Positions 9,125 through 17,680 of a stretch of 64,000 nt of DNA are shown one piece after another (the stretch's first letter is position 1; each line of letters starts with the position of its first letter). The notes beneath the pieces were generated by a model. That model did not search any database. It had not been told where the DNA came from and was given only the letters and a program-made list of their open reading frames with translations. The DNA is from Sanguibacter gelidistatuariae (lineage in GTDB: Bacteria > Actinomycetota > Actinomycetes > Actinomycetales > Cellulomonadaceae): NCBI RefSeq assembly GCF_900096585.1, contig NZ_FMYH01000004.1, forward strand, positions 1-64,000, read 5' to 3'. Made by a program: the position numbers and the translations under genes.

Positions 9125-9964
9125 CTAGTCGTGACCTCCCTGCGACGCTTCGGTCGACAGCGCGTCCGCGAGCGCCACCAGGACGGCCACCGCGTCGTCA
9201 GTCGTGGCCACCCGGAACCGGGCCGCCGTGGCGGCCGGACCAACCTTGACCGTGAGGTCCCCAGGTCCGAGGACCTCGAAGGCGCGCTCGTCGGTGACGT
9301 CGTCGCCCATGTAGAAGACGGCGGCCGCGGCGAGCTCGAGGCGCAGCACGGTGAGCGCCTGGCCCTTGGACGCCGCGACCACGGCGATCTCGACGACGTC
9401 CTGGCCGCGCATGGTGTGCGCGCCGAGCTCGGTTCCGAGGGAGTGCCCGGCCTCGGCGGCCCGCTCGCCGTCCGCGGGGGCGGCCAGCCGGGTGTGCAGG
9501 ACCGCCGCAGACGGCTTGTGCTCGACCCAGGCGCCTTCGACGCCGGAGGCGATCTCCGCGAGGCCCGACGTCACCCGGGCGAGCAGGTCTGCCTCCCGTG
9601 CGCTGAGCTCGAAGGGCGTGCGCGCAATGCCAGGCGCGGTGGGCAGCATCTCGCCGCGCTCGGCGCCGTGGCTGCCGACGAGCACCGTTCCTGGCGGCGC
9701 GAGCGCGAGCGCACCGAGGGAGTCCAGGGTGCGGCCCGAGACCAGGGCGAGGCGGAGCCGGTCGTCGGGCACCTCGGCCAGCCGGGTGAGCGCGGCAGCG
9801 GCGGTCGGCGTCATGCGCGAGGCGGACGGGTCGTCGACGAGCGGGGAGAGCACCCCGTCGAAGTCGCTCGCCACGAGCAGCGGGTGCCCTGGGGCGGCGA
9901 GGGCCGCGAACTGGGCGACGGCGTCGAGCAGGTCCGCATCGAGGGGGTGGGATGCGCCTGTCAC
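9125..9964 (-). CDS. otsB: Trehalose-6-phosphate phosphatase
   Basis: 279-residue HAD-superfamily phosphatase that converts trehalose-6-phosphate to trehalose. Seen: motif I DFDGVLSP near residue 34 (nucleophile Asp), motif II SGR, the OtsB-typical GSHGAE, and motif IV GDDVTDE. The GTG at 9964 overlaps the otsA stop by 4 nt (GTGA), which indicates translational coupling and decides the start; the frame is open further upstream, but only inside otsA. Confidence 0.95.
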   Translation of the reverse strand: MTGASHPLDADLLDAVAQFAALAAPGHPLLVASDFDGVLSPLVDDPSASRMTPTAAAALTRLAEVPDDRLRLALVSGRTLDSLGALALAPPGTVLVGSHGAERGEMLPTAPGIARTPFELSAREADLLARVTSGLAEIASGVEGAWVEHKPSAAVLHTRLAAPADGERAAEAGHSLGTELGAHTMRGQDVVEIAVVAASKGQALTVLRLELAAAAVFYMGDDVTDERAFEVLGPGDLTVKVGPAATAARFRVATTDDAVAVLVALADALSTEASQGGHD

Positions 9965-11427
9965 GAGTACTCCTGCGTCATGGCCAGCGTGGTGGGGGCC
10001 GGGGAGTGGGCGGGGTCCGGTATGCCACCGAGGGTGGTCAGGAAGCTTGCGGACCACTTCGCGACGTCGTCGGTGAGGACCTTGCGCCGCAGCCGGCGCA
10101 TCCGCTTGCGCTGCTCGCGGGAGTCCATCGTGGCCGCACGGTAGATCGCGTCCTTCATGCCGTCGATGTCGTGCGGGTTGACCATGATCGCGCCCGCGAG
10201 CTCGTCGGCGGCCCCGGTGAACTCCGAGAGCACGAGCACCCCGGCGGTGTCCGAGCGGGCCGCGACGTATTCCTTGGCCACGAGGTTCATGCCGTCGCGC
10301 AGGGACGTGACGAGCATGACGTCGGCGGCGAGGTAGAGCGCTGCCATCTCCTCGGGCGGATAGGAGTGGTGCAGGTAGTGGATCGCGCTGTGGCCGATCT
10401 CCCCGTACTCGCCGTTGATCCGCCCGACGAGGGTCTCCACGTGGTCGCGCAGCTCCTGATAGGCGCCGACGTTCTCCCGGCTGGGGCTGGCGACCTGGAC
10501 CAGGGTGCACTTGGCCGGGTCCAGACGGCCGTCCTGGAGCAGCTCGCCGTAGGCCTTGATCCGGTGCCGGATGCCCTTGGTGTAGTCGAGACGGTCCACC
10601 CCGAGCATGACGATCTCCGGGTCGCCGAGGTCTGTGCGGATCTCCCGTGCGCGGGCCTGGACCTGCGGGGAGCGGGCCAGCTCGTCGAAGTGGTGGGAGT
10701 CGATCGAGATCGGGAAGGGCGCGGCCCGCACGGTCCGGGCGGGTGCGTCGTCGGTCGCCTCGATCATGACGTGCTGACCGCGGGTGGTCAGGTCAGTGAG
10801 CCGGCGGACCGCACGGACGAAGTTCGAGGCGTCGCCGCCGCGCTGGAAGCCGATGAGGTCCGCGCCGAGCAGTCCCTCGAGAACCTGACGGCGCCAGGGC
10901 AGCTGCTGGAAGATCTCCAGCGGGGGGAACGGGATGTGGTTGAAGAACCCGATGCGCAGGTCCGGGCGGAGATTACGGAGCAGCTTGGGGACGAGCTGGA
11001 GCTGGTAGTCCTGGACCCAGACGATCGCGCCGTGGGCGGCCTGGCTCGCGGCTGCCTCGGCGAAGCGCTGGTTGACCTTGCGGTAGCTGTCCCACCACTG
11101 GCGGTGGAAGGCGGGCGGGGCGATGACGTCGTGATAGAGCGGCCAGAGGGTGTCGTTGGAGAAGCCCTCGTAGTAACGCTCGATCTCGGTCTGGTTCAGG
11201 CTGACCGGGACGAGGCGCATGCCGTCCACGTCGAAGGGGTCGGCCGTCAGGTCGGGCGCGCCGGACCAGCCGACCCACGCGCCGTCGGCGCCCTGCATGA
11301 CCGGCTCGAGGGCCGTGACCAGGCCGCCGGGGGACCGTTGCCAGTCCACCGTCCCGTCCTCGGTGATGGACATGTCAACTGGCAGGCGGTTGGCAACAAC
11401 GACGAGGTTGAACCCATCTTTACCCAT
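9961..11427 (-). CDS. otsA: Trehalose-6-phosphate synthase
   Basis: 488-residue GT20 glycosyltransferase: UDP- or GDP-glucose plus glucose-6-phosphate give trehalose-6-phosphate. Seen: N-terminal [20 protein letters not shown] (Gly-rich nucleotide/Glc6P loop), [28 protein letters not shown] and [16 protein letters not shown], all in order. First gene of otsA-otsB, a stress and osmolyte pathway. The Shine-Dalgarno AAGGAG lies 10 nt before the ATG. A three-codon ORF begins at the better spacing and overlaps this start (see separate entry). TACCCT at 11454-11459 (minus strand) is a possible -10 box. Confidence 0.96.
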   Translation of the reverse strand: MGKDGFNLVVVANRLPVDMSITEDGTVDWQRSPGGLVTALEPVMQGADGAWVGWSGAPDLTADPFDVDGMRLVPVSLNQTEIERYYEGFSNDTLWPLYHDVIAPPAFHRQWWDSYRKVNQRFAEAAASQAAHGAIVWVQDYQLQLVPKLLRNLRPDLRIGFFNHIPFPPLEIFQQLPWRRQVLEGLLGADLIGFQRGGDASNFVRAVRRLTDLTTRGQHVMIEATDDAPARTVRAAPFPISIDSHHFDELARSPQVQARAREIRTDLGDPEIVMLGVDRLDYTKGIRHRIKAYGELLQDGRLDPAKCTLVQVASPSRENVGAYQELRDHVETLVGRINGEYGEIGHSAIHYLHHSYPPEEMAALYLAADVMLVTSLRDGMNLVAKEYVAARSDTAGVLVLSEFTGAADELAGAIMVNPHDIDGMKDAIYRAATMDSREQRKRMRRLRRKVLTDDVAKWSASFLTTLGGIPDPAHSPAPTTLAMTQEYS

Positions 11428-11432
11428 ACATG
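11421..11432 (-). CDS. Three-codon leader ORF overlapping the otsA start
   Basis: ATG TAT GGG TAA on the minus strand starts 6 nt after AAGGAG, the optimal distance, whereas the otsA ATG lies 4 nt further on in another frame. Its stop codon overlaps otsA codons 2-3. It may be a chance sequence, a ribosome-loading or restart device, or a translational brake on otsA. Confidence 0.35.
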
Positions 11433-11447
11433 ATCAACTCCTTGTAG

Positions 11448-11460
11448 TACCCCTAGGGTA
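11448..11460. promoter_or_regulatory. Palindrome in the otsA / kinase divergent promoter region
   Basis: TACCCCTAGGGTA (core CCCTAGGG at 11451-11458) lies 21 nt upstream of otsA and overlaps its candidate -10 box. It could bind a dimeric regulator; nothing else supports this. Confidence 0.35.
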
Positions 11461-11512
11461 TCGACACCCGGGGAAACGCGCCGCGCAGAACGCTCGAGCG
11501 GTCATCGCCAGC

Positions 11513-11518
11513 TACGGT
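11513..11518 (+). promoter_or_regulatory. Candidate -10 box for leaderless kinase mRNA
   Basis: TACGGT ends 7 nt before the ATG at 11526; no Shine-Dalgarno is present. Confidence 0.5.
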
Positions 11519-11525
11519 AAGCGTC

Positions 11526-13304
11526 ATGGAGCGGATCGGACTCGAGCCCGGAACTGAGATAGGCGGGTACCGCATCGTCTCGCCCCTGGGCACAGGCGCG
11601 ATGGGCGCGGTGTACAAGGCCGTCGACGGCGGGGGGAGCCTCGTCGCCTTCAAGCTGCTGCACGCTCAGGTCTCCGCCGACGCCGAGACCCGACGGCGGC
11701 TGGGGCGTGAGATCAGCGCACTGCAGAAGGTGAACCACCCGGCCGTGGCGCACCTGCTCGACGCGGAGGCCGACTCCTCGGAGATGTTCATCGTCACCGC
11801 GCTCGTGGACGGTCTCACCCTCGAGGAGGAGATCGCCGGCAGGGGGCCGCTCGACGCCCTCGACCTCTTCGAGCTGGCTGACCAGCTCCGCGACGCCCTC
11901 GACGCGGTCCACGCTGCCGGCGTGATCCACCGTGACCTCAAGCCCGGCAACGTGCTCATCAGCGACGCAGGTCCGGTCCTCATCGACTTCGGTATCGCGC
12001 ACGGGATGGAGGACGCCCGGGTCACCTCGGTCGGGTTTGTCATGGGCACCCCGGGCTACCTCGCGCCCGAGCTCCTCGACCGGATGGATCCCTCGGCGGC
12101 CACGGACTGGTGGGGCTGGGCCGCGATGCTCGTCTACGCCGCGACCGGACGGGCGCCGTTCGGCGTGCGCCCGCTCGAGGCCGTCATCACCCGGGCCCGG
12201 TCCGGGGACCCGGACGTCGCAGGGCTCGGGCCGCTCACCGCCGGAGCGCTGCGGGGCGCGCTCGCGGCCGACCCGGCGCTGCGCTGGTCGCCCGACAGGG
12301 TGGTTGCCGCGCTGCGCGAGGCCGCCGAGGTCGGGGACGCTCCCGTGGTCGGGGTAGCGGCCGGTGGTATCGGCGCCTACGGCGGCGGGGACGGCCGGAC
12401 GGAGGTCCTCGGCGCCGGCCAGCCGCTCACCGAGGTCGTGGGTGCGGGTCTGGACCAGACCGAGGTCTTCGACGGGCGGGTGGGGCGGCACGAGCCCTTC
12501 GCCGACGCCGTCAACCTCACGCACACGTCGGTTCTGCCGGCAACGGCGGCAGCGACCGAGCTCGTGCCACCGGTGGCCCCGGGGATGGGAGCCCCGGCGT
12601 CATACGCGCCCGGGCTGGATCCCTACCCCTACGACATGGCAAACCCCGACCCGGCGCAGCACGGCCCCGGTCCCGGGTTCCCCGCGCCGCAGGGCTACCT
12701 CGCACCGCCGGTGCGGCGTCGGCCCTTCGCGGTCCTTGCGCTCGCCGTCCCGCTCGTGCTGGCCGGCGCCACCTACCCGGGCAAGACGCTCGTGGTGCTG
12801 CTCGCGCTCACGGTCTTCGCCCGCGTCGTTGGCATCGTGCACTCCTCCTTCCACTCGCGCCGGGAGGTCCGAGGCGCGCGCGGCGGCGACGGGCTGCGTG
12901 CCGTGGTGCGCAGCCCGTGGCACGCGGTGCGGGCCGTGGTCGCGGAGGTTCCCTCGCTCCTGGTCGCGGCGAGCACGGTCATCATCGTCGGCGGCGTCGC
13001 GTGGTGGGCACTGACTACCGACCGGGTGGTGATCGGCTCGGGCGAGAACGAACCCTGGGTCTACGCGGTCGTGCTGGCCGCTGTGACGGCGATCGCGGCA
13101 GTACTCCTGTGGTTCGGGCCGGTCACCTCGCTCGTGCGGCACGGGGGACGGGTGGTGCTCAACAGGGTGGCGCCCGGCTGGGTCGGCACCCTGGTCGTCG
13201 TGGTTCTCGCTGTGCTCGTGTCCTGGTACTTTCTCGACCTGATCCAGTCGGGGCATCCGATCGACTGGGCACCCATTCAGGAACCGCCCAGTTTCGGACA
13301 GTAA
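11526..13304 (+). CDS. Membrane-anchored Ser/Thr protein kinase (Hanks type)
   Basis: 592 residues. Kinase domain at about 14-270: Gly-rich loop LGTGAMGAVY, ATP lysine Lys43 in VAFKLL, catalytic loop HRDLKPGN from 135, DFG at 154-156, activation segment GTPGYLAPE. Instead of PASTA repeats, the C-terminal half has a Pro/Ala-rich linker (about 290-395) and then four or five hydrophobic segments, ending in a short cytosolic or periplasmic tail. The membrane part shows no known domain. Divergent from otsAB, next to a thioredoxin-fold membrane protein. Substrate unknown. ATG start after a TACGGT box. Confidence 0.88.
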   Translation: MERIGLEPGTEIGGYRIVSPLGTGAMGAVYKAVDGGGSLVAFKLLHAQVSADAETRRRLGREISALQKVNHPAVAHLLDAEADSSEMFIVTALVDGLTLEEEIAGRGPLDALDLFELADQLRDALDAVHAAGVIHRDLKPGNVLISDAGPVLIDFGIAHGMEDARVTSVGFVMGTPGYLAPELLDRMDPSAATDWWGWAAMLVYAATGRAPFGVRPLEAVITRARSGDPDVAGLGPLTAGALRGALAADPALRWSPDRVVAALREAAEVGDAPVVGVAAGGIGAYGGGDGRTEVLGAGQPLTEVVGAGLDQTEVFDGRVGRHEPFADAVNLTHTSVLPATAAATELVPPVAPGMGAPASYAPGLDPYPYDMANPDPAQHGPGPGFPAPQGYLAPPVRRRPFAVLALAVPLVLAGATYPGKTLVVLLALTVFARVVGIVHSSFHSRREVRGARGGDGLRAVVRSPWHAVRAVVAEVPSLLVAASTVIIVGGVAWWALTTDRVVIGSGENEPWVYAVVLAAVTAIAAVLLWFGPVTSLVRHGGRVVLNRVAPGWVGTLVVVVLAVLVSWYFLDLIQSGHPIDWAPIQEPPSFGQ

Positions 13305-13348
13305 ACTTTGCCGGGCACAGGCCCTTCTCACAAAGGCAGTAGATCGCA

Positions 13349-14197
13349 ATGGTTACCAAGGAACCTCAGCTCTCGAAGGGTGACCGCCGCGACGCCGCAC
13401 GCGCGCAGGCCCTCAAGTTGCAGCAGGAGCAGATCCGGCGGGAGAAGCGCACCCGGAACGTGATCATCGCCTCGGTCCTTGCCGGGTTGCTGGTGGTCGT
13501 CGGTGTGGGCTACGCGATCATCAAGAGCGCCGGGCCCACCGTGTCCTCGGGGATCACCGCGTTCCCCGACGGGCTTGCGATTCCGAGCGTCTCGGACGCA
13601 GCCGGCGGGATCAGCTTCGGCAAGTCGGGCGAGGCCGGGTCGACCTCGGGTGCCGACGCCGTCCGCGTCGACGTCTACCTCGACTACATGTGCCCGATCT
13701 GCGGTCAGTTCGAGGAGACCAACGGCGCCGACCTCGACGCGCTCCGCGCGAGTGGTGACATCACCATGGTTGTGCACCCGGTCTCCATCCTCGACGCACA
13801 GTCCAAGGGCTCCTCGTTCTCGACGCGGGCCGCACAGGCCTTCGCCTACGTCTCGGAGAAGGCGCCCGCCCAGGCGCTCGCCTTCAACACCGCGATGTTC
13901 GCCAACCAGCCGGCCGAGGCCACCACGGGGCTGACCAACGACGAGATCGCGGCGATCGCCACGAGCGCCGGCGTGCCCGACGACGTGGCCAAGGGGATCG
14001 CCACCGGGACGTACAACAAGTTCGTCGAGGCCCTCACCGAGATCGCCTTCAACAACAAGAAGCTGCTCAACGAGAGCGGCGGATTCGGCACGCCGACGAT
14101 CCTCATCAACGGGGAGAAGGTCACGAGCGACTGGCGCCAGCCTGGCGCCCTCACCGCGGAGATCAAGGCCGCGCCGGGAGCGGCCGTCGCCCCCTGA
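13349..14197 (+). CDS. DsbA-like thioredoxin-fold protein, membrane anchored
   Basis: 282 residues: charged N-terminal cytosolic tail, one transmembrane helix at about 38-58, then an extracytoplasmic DsbA/Thioredoxin_4 domain with active-site CPIC at 115-118 (YLDYMCPICGQFEE). The cis-Pro loop is in FGTPTILING. It probably oxidises or reduces disulfides of exported proteins, as such proteins do in other actinobacteria. It lies 44 nt after the kinase gene and may share its mRNA; a 15-bp hairpin follows. Confidence 0.88.
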   Translation: MVTKEPQLSKGDRRDAARAQALKLQQEQIRREKRTRNVIIASVLAGLLVVVGVGYAIIKSAGPTVSSGITAFPDGLAIPSVSDAAGGISFGKSGEAGSTSGADAVRVDVYLDYMCPICGQFEETNGADLDALRASGDITMVVHPVSILDAQSKGSSFSTRAAQAFAYVSEKAPAQALAFNTAMFANQPAEATTGLTNDEIAAIATSAGVPDDVAKGIATGTYNKFVEALTEIAFNNKKLLNESGGFGTPTILINGEKVTSDWRQPGALTAEIKAAPGAAVAP

Positions 14198-14210
14198 TCG
14201 TGATCCGGGA

Positions 14211-14249
14211 CGACCGGTCGACCGCCGCCTGACTGCGGTCGACCGGTCG
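14211..14249 (+). terminator. Hairpin terminator after the DsbA-like gene
   Basis: A perfect 15-bp stem: CGACCGGTCGACCGC at 14211-14225 and its complement at 14235-14249, with a 9-nt loop, 13 nt after the stop codon. Confidence 0.85.
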
Positions 14250-14284
14250 GAGCCGGCGAACTACCACGGTCGAGGAAGTGGCGG

Positions 14285-14290
14285 TAAGGT
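14285..14290 (+). promoter_or_regulatory. Candidate -10 box of tRNA-Thr
   Basis: TAAGGT lies 27 nt before the mature 5' end, leaving a leader of about 20 nt to be removed by RNase P. Confidence 0.4.
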
Positions 14291-14317
14291 TCTCACCGCA
14301 CGGACTCGTCCGTGCGT

Positions 14318-14393
14318 GCCGCCTTAGCTCAGCTGGTAGAGCTCCGCTCTTGTAAAGCGAAGGTCGTCGGTTCGAATCCGACAGGCGGCTCCA
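14318..14393 (+). tRNA. tRNA-Thr (anticodon TGT)
   Basis: Cloverleaf: acceptor GCCGCCT (14318-14324) pairs with AGGCGGC (14383-14389); D-arm GCTC/GAGC; anticodon loop CTTGTAA with TGT at 14351-14353; T-arm GTCGG TTCGAAT CCGAC. CCA is encoded at 14391-14393. The first anticodon-stem pair is C-A. It reads ACA and possibly other ACN codons. Confidence 0.97.
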
Positions 14394-14398
14394 TCGAT

Positions 14399-14429
14399 GC
14401 AGGTCAGACCGTTCTACGGGCTGGCCTGC
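14399..14429 (+). terminator. Hairpin after tRNA-Thr
   Basis: GCAGGTCAGACC (14399-14410) pairs with GGGCTGGCCTGC (14418-14429) with two non-Watson-Crick positions and a 7-nt loop, six bases after the CCA. It is a probable tRNA transcript terminator. Confidence 0.55.
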
Positions 14430-14610
14430 AGTCGTCTCTGCATGCCTCCAGCACCCTGGTTCATCCGGGTGCGATTCGCGCAGGAGGCGTTCCGCCGGCA
14501 CAGATCTCACATGGCCGTCGCCGAGAACGGGCGCAAGACTGAGTCTGTCGAGGCTGGAGGTCGATCGTGCCTCGCGAACGGGTCAGCGAGGAGGCGTCAT
14601 CTCACCCACG

Positions 14611-16512
14611 GTGGAGGTGCCAGCGGGACGCGCCCCGACGGTCGGCGCCGTGGCGGTCGTGGGAGCGCTCGGGGTCGTCTTCGGTGATATCGGGACGAGT
14701 CCGCTCTACGCGGCGGCCGCCGTGGTCGCTACGGCCAAGAAGGCTGGGGTCGGGGTGGACCGGACGTTTGTGTTCGGGATGACGTCGACGATCCTGTGGT
14801 CCCTGACCTTGGTGGTCAGTGTCCTGTACGTCCGCTTCTTCCTGCGTGCTGACAACGAGGGCGAAGGGGGACTGCTGGCCCTGCTCGGGCTGTTGCGCCG
14901 GCAGATCGGTCGACGTGGAGCGGCGACCGCGTTCACCGTGCTCGGGATGCTCGGTGCCGCGATGTTCCTCGGCGACAGCGTGATCACCCCGGCCATCTCC
15001 GTCCTGTCGGCCGTCGAGGGGCTCGAGGTCGTCGAGCCGTCGCTGGCGCGGCTCGTGGTGCCTGCGGCCCTGGTGATCCTGGCGGGCCTGTTCCTCGTCG
15101 AGCGGCTCGGGACCGGGGCGATCGGCCGGTTCTTCGGGCCAGTCATGGTGCTCTGGTTCGCCGTGATCGCTGCGTGCGGCGTCCGGGGGGTGGTCGAGAC
15201 GCCAGAGGTCTTGGTATCCCTCTCCCCGCACTGGGTCGTGCTCTTCTTCCTGGACCATCCCGGAGCCGCGTTCCTGTCGCTGGGGGCCGTGGTGCTGGCC
15301 GTGACCGGGGCGGAGGCCCTGTACGCGGACCTCGGCCACTTCGGTCGGCGCGCGATCGCGCGGGCGTGGGTGTTCGTCGTCTTCCCCGCTCTCGCGTTGA
15401 GCTACCTGGGTCAGGCCGGGCACATGCTCGTGGCGCAGGACGCCGCGGGCAACCCGTTCTTCTCCTTGGTTCCCGATCCGGTGAAGGTGCCCGTCGTCAT
15501 TCTTGCGACGCTTGCGACCGTCATCGCCTCGCAGTCTGTCGTGTCGGGAGCGTTTTCCGTCGTCCACCAGAGTGGACGTCTCGGAGTGCTCCCGACGCTG
15601 CGGACGGTGCATACCTCTGCCGCCAACAGCCGGCAGATCTACCTACCGGCCGTGAACGCCCTCCTGGCTGTGATGGTTCTTCTTGTCGTCCTCCTGTTTC
15701 GGTCCTCGGTCGCGCTCGCGTCGGCGTACGGCATCGCCGTGACGCTGACGATCTCGATCACCACGGTCGTGTACCTCGCCTACGGCTGGACCTCCCGACG
15801 GCGCATCACCGGCCGGCTGGTCGTCGCCGGGTCGATCCTCGTGGTCGTCCTGGTCTTCCTCGTGGCGAACCTCGCAAAGGTCGGCTCAGGAGGGTGGTTG
15901 CCCCTCACGATCGGCGTCGTCGTGTTCGTCACGATGGCTACCTGGTGGATGGGGCAACGGCAGGTCAACCGCGGACGCCTGGCCCTGGAGACCACCGTCC
16001 AGCGCGTCGAGGATGTCCTCGAGGCGCACCACTCGGTGACCAGGACCCCAGGCACGGCGATCTTCCTGAGCCGGCACGGCGGGATCGTGCCACTCGCTCT
16101 GCGATCGATGGTCGAGCAGAACCACGCCCTGCAGCGTCACGTGCTCATCGTCAGCTGGACCACGGTCGACCGACCACTCGTACCGGCGAACGAGAGATTT
16201 GAGGTGGCGGCCATGGGCGACGAGGGCGTGGTGCTGGTGACCGTGACCTACGGTTTTCGCGAACGGCCACGGATCCGCCGGTTGCTCGACCAGGTCAAGA
16301 GCGCGGAGCCCGAGGTGATGCGAGGCGTGAATCTAGGCACAGCGACGTACTTCGTGTCCCTGTCCGTCCCGCAGTACAGCTCGCGCTCCCGGATGCCCCG
16401 ATGGTCACAGCGCCTCTTCCTCGGGTTGTTCCGGCTCGTGCCCGACCCCGTCGAGACCCTTGACCTGCCCCGACAGCGGACGATCGTCATCGGCCGCGAC
16501 ATCCCCCTCTAG
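14611..16512 (+). CDS. kup: KUP/HAK/KT family potassium uptake protein
   Basis: 633-residue integral membrane K+:H+ symporter. The N-terminal signature GVVFGDIGTSPLYA is diagnostic, followed by about twelve hydrophobic helices (to about residue 445) and a soluble C-terminal domain. The start is uncertain: GTG at 14611 or 14617; the closest purine-rich sequence (GAGGAGG, 14588-14594) is 16 nt from the first. The product begins only about 15 residues before the first helix, so little is missing. The 217-nt stretch between tRNA-Thr and this gene shows no clear c-di-AMP (ydaO) riboswitch fold. Confidence 0.93.
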   Translation: MEVPAGRAPTVGAVAVVGALGVVFGDIGTSPLYAAAAVVATAKKAGVGVDRTFVFGMTSTILWSLTLVVSVLYVRFFLRADNEGEGGLLALLGLLRRQIGRRGAATAFTVLGMLGAAMFLGDSVITPAISVLSAVEGLEVVEPSLARLVVPAALVILAGLFLVERLGTGAIGRFFGPVMVLWFAVIAACGVRGVVETPEVLVSLSPHWVVLFFLDHPGAAFLSLGAVVLAVTGAEALYADLGHFGRRAIARAWVFVVFPALALSYLGQAGHMLVAQDAAGNPFFSLVPDPVKVPVVILATLATVIASQSVVSGAFSVVHQSGRLGVLPTLRTVHTSAANSRQIYLPAVNALLAVMVLLVVLLFRSSVALASAYGIAVTLTISITTVVYLAYGWTSRRRITGRLVVAGSILVVVLVFLVANLAKVGSGGWLPLTIGVVVFVTMATWWMGQRQVNRGRLALETTVQRVEDVLEAHHSVTRTPGTAIFLSRHGGIVPLALRSMVEQNHALQRHVLIVSWTTVDRPLVPANERFEVAAMGDEGVVLVTVTYGFRERPRIRRLLDQVKSAEPEVMRGVNLGTATYFVSLSVPQYSSRSRMPRWSQRLFLGLFRLVPDPVETLDLPRQRTIVIGRDIPL

Positions 16513-16542
16513 GCGCCCGGGATCGGGCCCAGCGGGCTCGAC

Positions 16543-16962
16543 CTACTGCTTGTTGAGCGGCGGACGATGCTTCGAGAGCAGCGTGTCCTCGAGCTCGCGG
16601 GCCTCGTCGGCGTTGGTGGTCTCGATCCAGCCGAGAGAGCACTCGCGCACCCAAGCGTTGACCACCGCGAGGTCTTTGACGTCGAGCGTGCTGAGCCGCT
16701 TGCGCGAGGAGGCCGCCGGGGTCGTCAGGACGTGCCCGGCGACGCTGCGGCGGAAGGCGGACCGGGACAGGTCGGCGGCCGTCCCCAGGTGCGTGCGGAT
16801 TCGGGAGCGCAGCCCTGAGGCTGCGACGCCGAGGTAGACGACCTCGTCGTCGTGGACCCAGGCGTAGACGCCGGGGGAGGACGGGATCTCGTGGGCCGCG
16901 ATCGATGTGGCGGGCGTGAAGGTCGGTGCGGGGACGGAGGCCCAGGGCCAGGAGACGGTCAT
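16543..16962 (-). CDS. GIY-YIG nuclease-like domain protein
   Basis: 139 residues. PGVYAWVHDDEVVYLGVA matches the GIY-YIG core in degenerate form (GVY / VYLG), followed by RIRTH and a C-terminal EARELEDTLLSKHRPPLNKQ helix typical of the fold (catalytic-type Glu plus KHRPPLN). Whether it cuts DNA is unknown. The ATG at 16962 is chosen; the frame is open further upstream, but only through a Val-rich stretch created by short GACGACCAC-type DNA repeats (16992-17029). Confidence 0.7.
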   Translation of the reverse strand: MTVSWPWASVPAPTFTPATSIAAHEIPSSPGVYAWVHDDEVVYLGVAASGLRSRIRTHLGTAADLSRSAFRRSVAGHVLTTPAASSRKRLSTLDVKDLAVVNAWVRECSLGWIETTNADEARELEDTLLSKHRPPLNKQ

Positions 16963-16991
16963 GCTTCGACTCTGCCACGGATGCCCTGACG

Positions 16992-17029
16992 CGACGACCA
17001 CGACGACCGCGACGACCACGACGATTACG
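16992..17029. repeat. Short tandem repeat, GACGACCAC/GACGACCGC units
   Basis: About four imperfect 9-nt units lie between the GIY-YIG gene and the Nudix promoter. They read as Val-rich protein in one frame and are probably non-coding. Confidence 0.6.
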
Positions 17030-17068
17030 GCGGCCCGCGCCCGCTGCCGTGCGCGACCGGCGTGTTGT

Positions 17069-17074
17069 TAAGGT
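17069..17074 (+). promoter_or_regulatory. Candidate -10 box for leaderless Nudix mRNA
   Basis: TAAGGT ends 6 nt before the ATG at 17081; no Shine-Dalgarno is present. Confidence 0.5.
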
Positions 17075-17080
17075 TCCCGG

Positions 17081-17668
17081 ATGGATGACGCCGTAGAGCC
17101 CCAGGACCACAGGACCTCCGACCTCCTGGAGGTGCTGGCCGCATGGTCGCCGGCTGACGCGGCCCAGCGGATGCTCCGCGACGACTACGCGGAATTCCTC
17201 GCCGCCCGGCCGGCGCGCGGGCTCGAGCGAGACGGTGGCCCCGAGCACGTGACCGGCAGCGCCTTCGTCTTCACCCCCGACCTGACCCAGGTGTTGCTGT
17301 GCTTCCACCGCAAGGGACAGTTCTGGGTCCAGCTCGGCGGTCACGTCGAGCCCGGGGACGCCTCGGTCGCGCACGGGGCGCTGCGGGAGGCCCACGAGGA
17401 GAGCGGGCTCGACGACCTGGTGCTGCTGCGGCCCACGCCGGTCGACCTCGACCGGCACGGCCTCGGTGACGGCTTCGGGCGGTGCGCGGTCCACTGGGAC
17501 GTGGGGTACGCCGTCGTCGCGGGCGGGGACCTCAAGACGTCGGTCAGCGAGGAGAGCGAGGCGCTGGCCTGGTTCCCGGTCGCGTCCCTGCCAGCAGACA
17601 CCCCGGACGGCTTCGCGGGCCGGGTGGCTGGGGTGCTGCGCGAGCTGGGTGCCGTGGCGGGAGCCTAG
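17081..17668 (+). CDS. Nudix hydrolase
   Basis: 195 residues. The Nudix box GGHVEPGDASVAHGALRE followed by AHEESG has one extra residue compared with the standard spacing, a variant I know from actinobacterial Nudix proteins. It probably hydrolyses a nucleoside-diphosphate-linked compound; substrate unknown. It converges with a tetR gene, with only 12 nt between the stop codons. Confidence 0.87.
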   Translation: MDDAVEPQDHRTSDLLEVLAAWSPADAAQRMLRDDYAEFLAARPARGLERDGGPEHVTGSAFVFTPDLTQVLLCFHRKGQFWVQLGGHVEPGDASVAHGALREAHEESGLDDLVLLRPTPVDLDRHGLGDGFGRCAVHWDVGYAVVAGGDLKTSVSEESEALAWFPVASLPADTPDGFAGRVAGVLRELGAVAGA

Positions 17669-17680
17669 GGGGTCGAGGTC

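Noticed and set aside
14394-14610. c-di-AMP (ydaO-type) riboswitch before kup
   Set aside because: I could not find the conserved ydaO cores or a matching fold; only a small hairpin near the tRNA is clear.
16963-17019. Upstream start for the GIY-YIG protein
   Set aside because: It would add a Val-only stretch coded by short tandem repeats; the ATG at 16962 gives a normal domain start.
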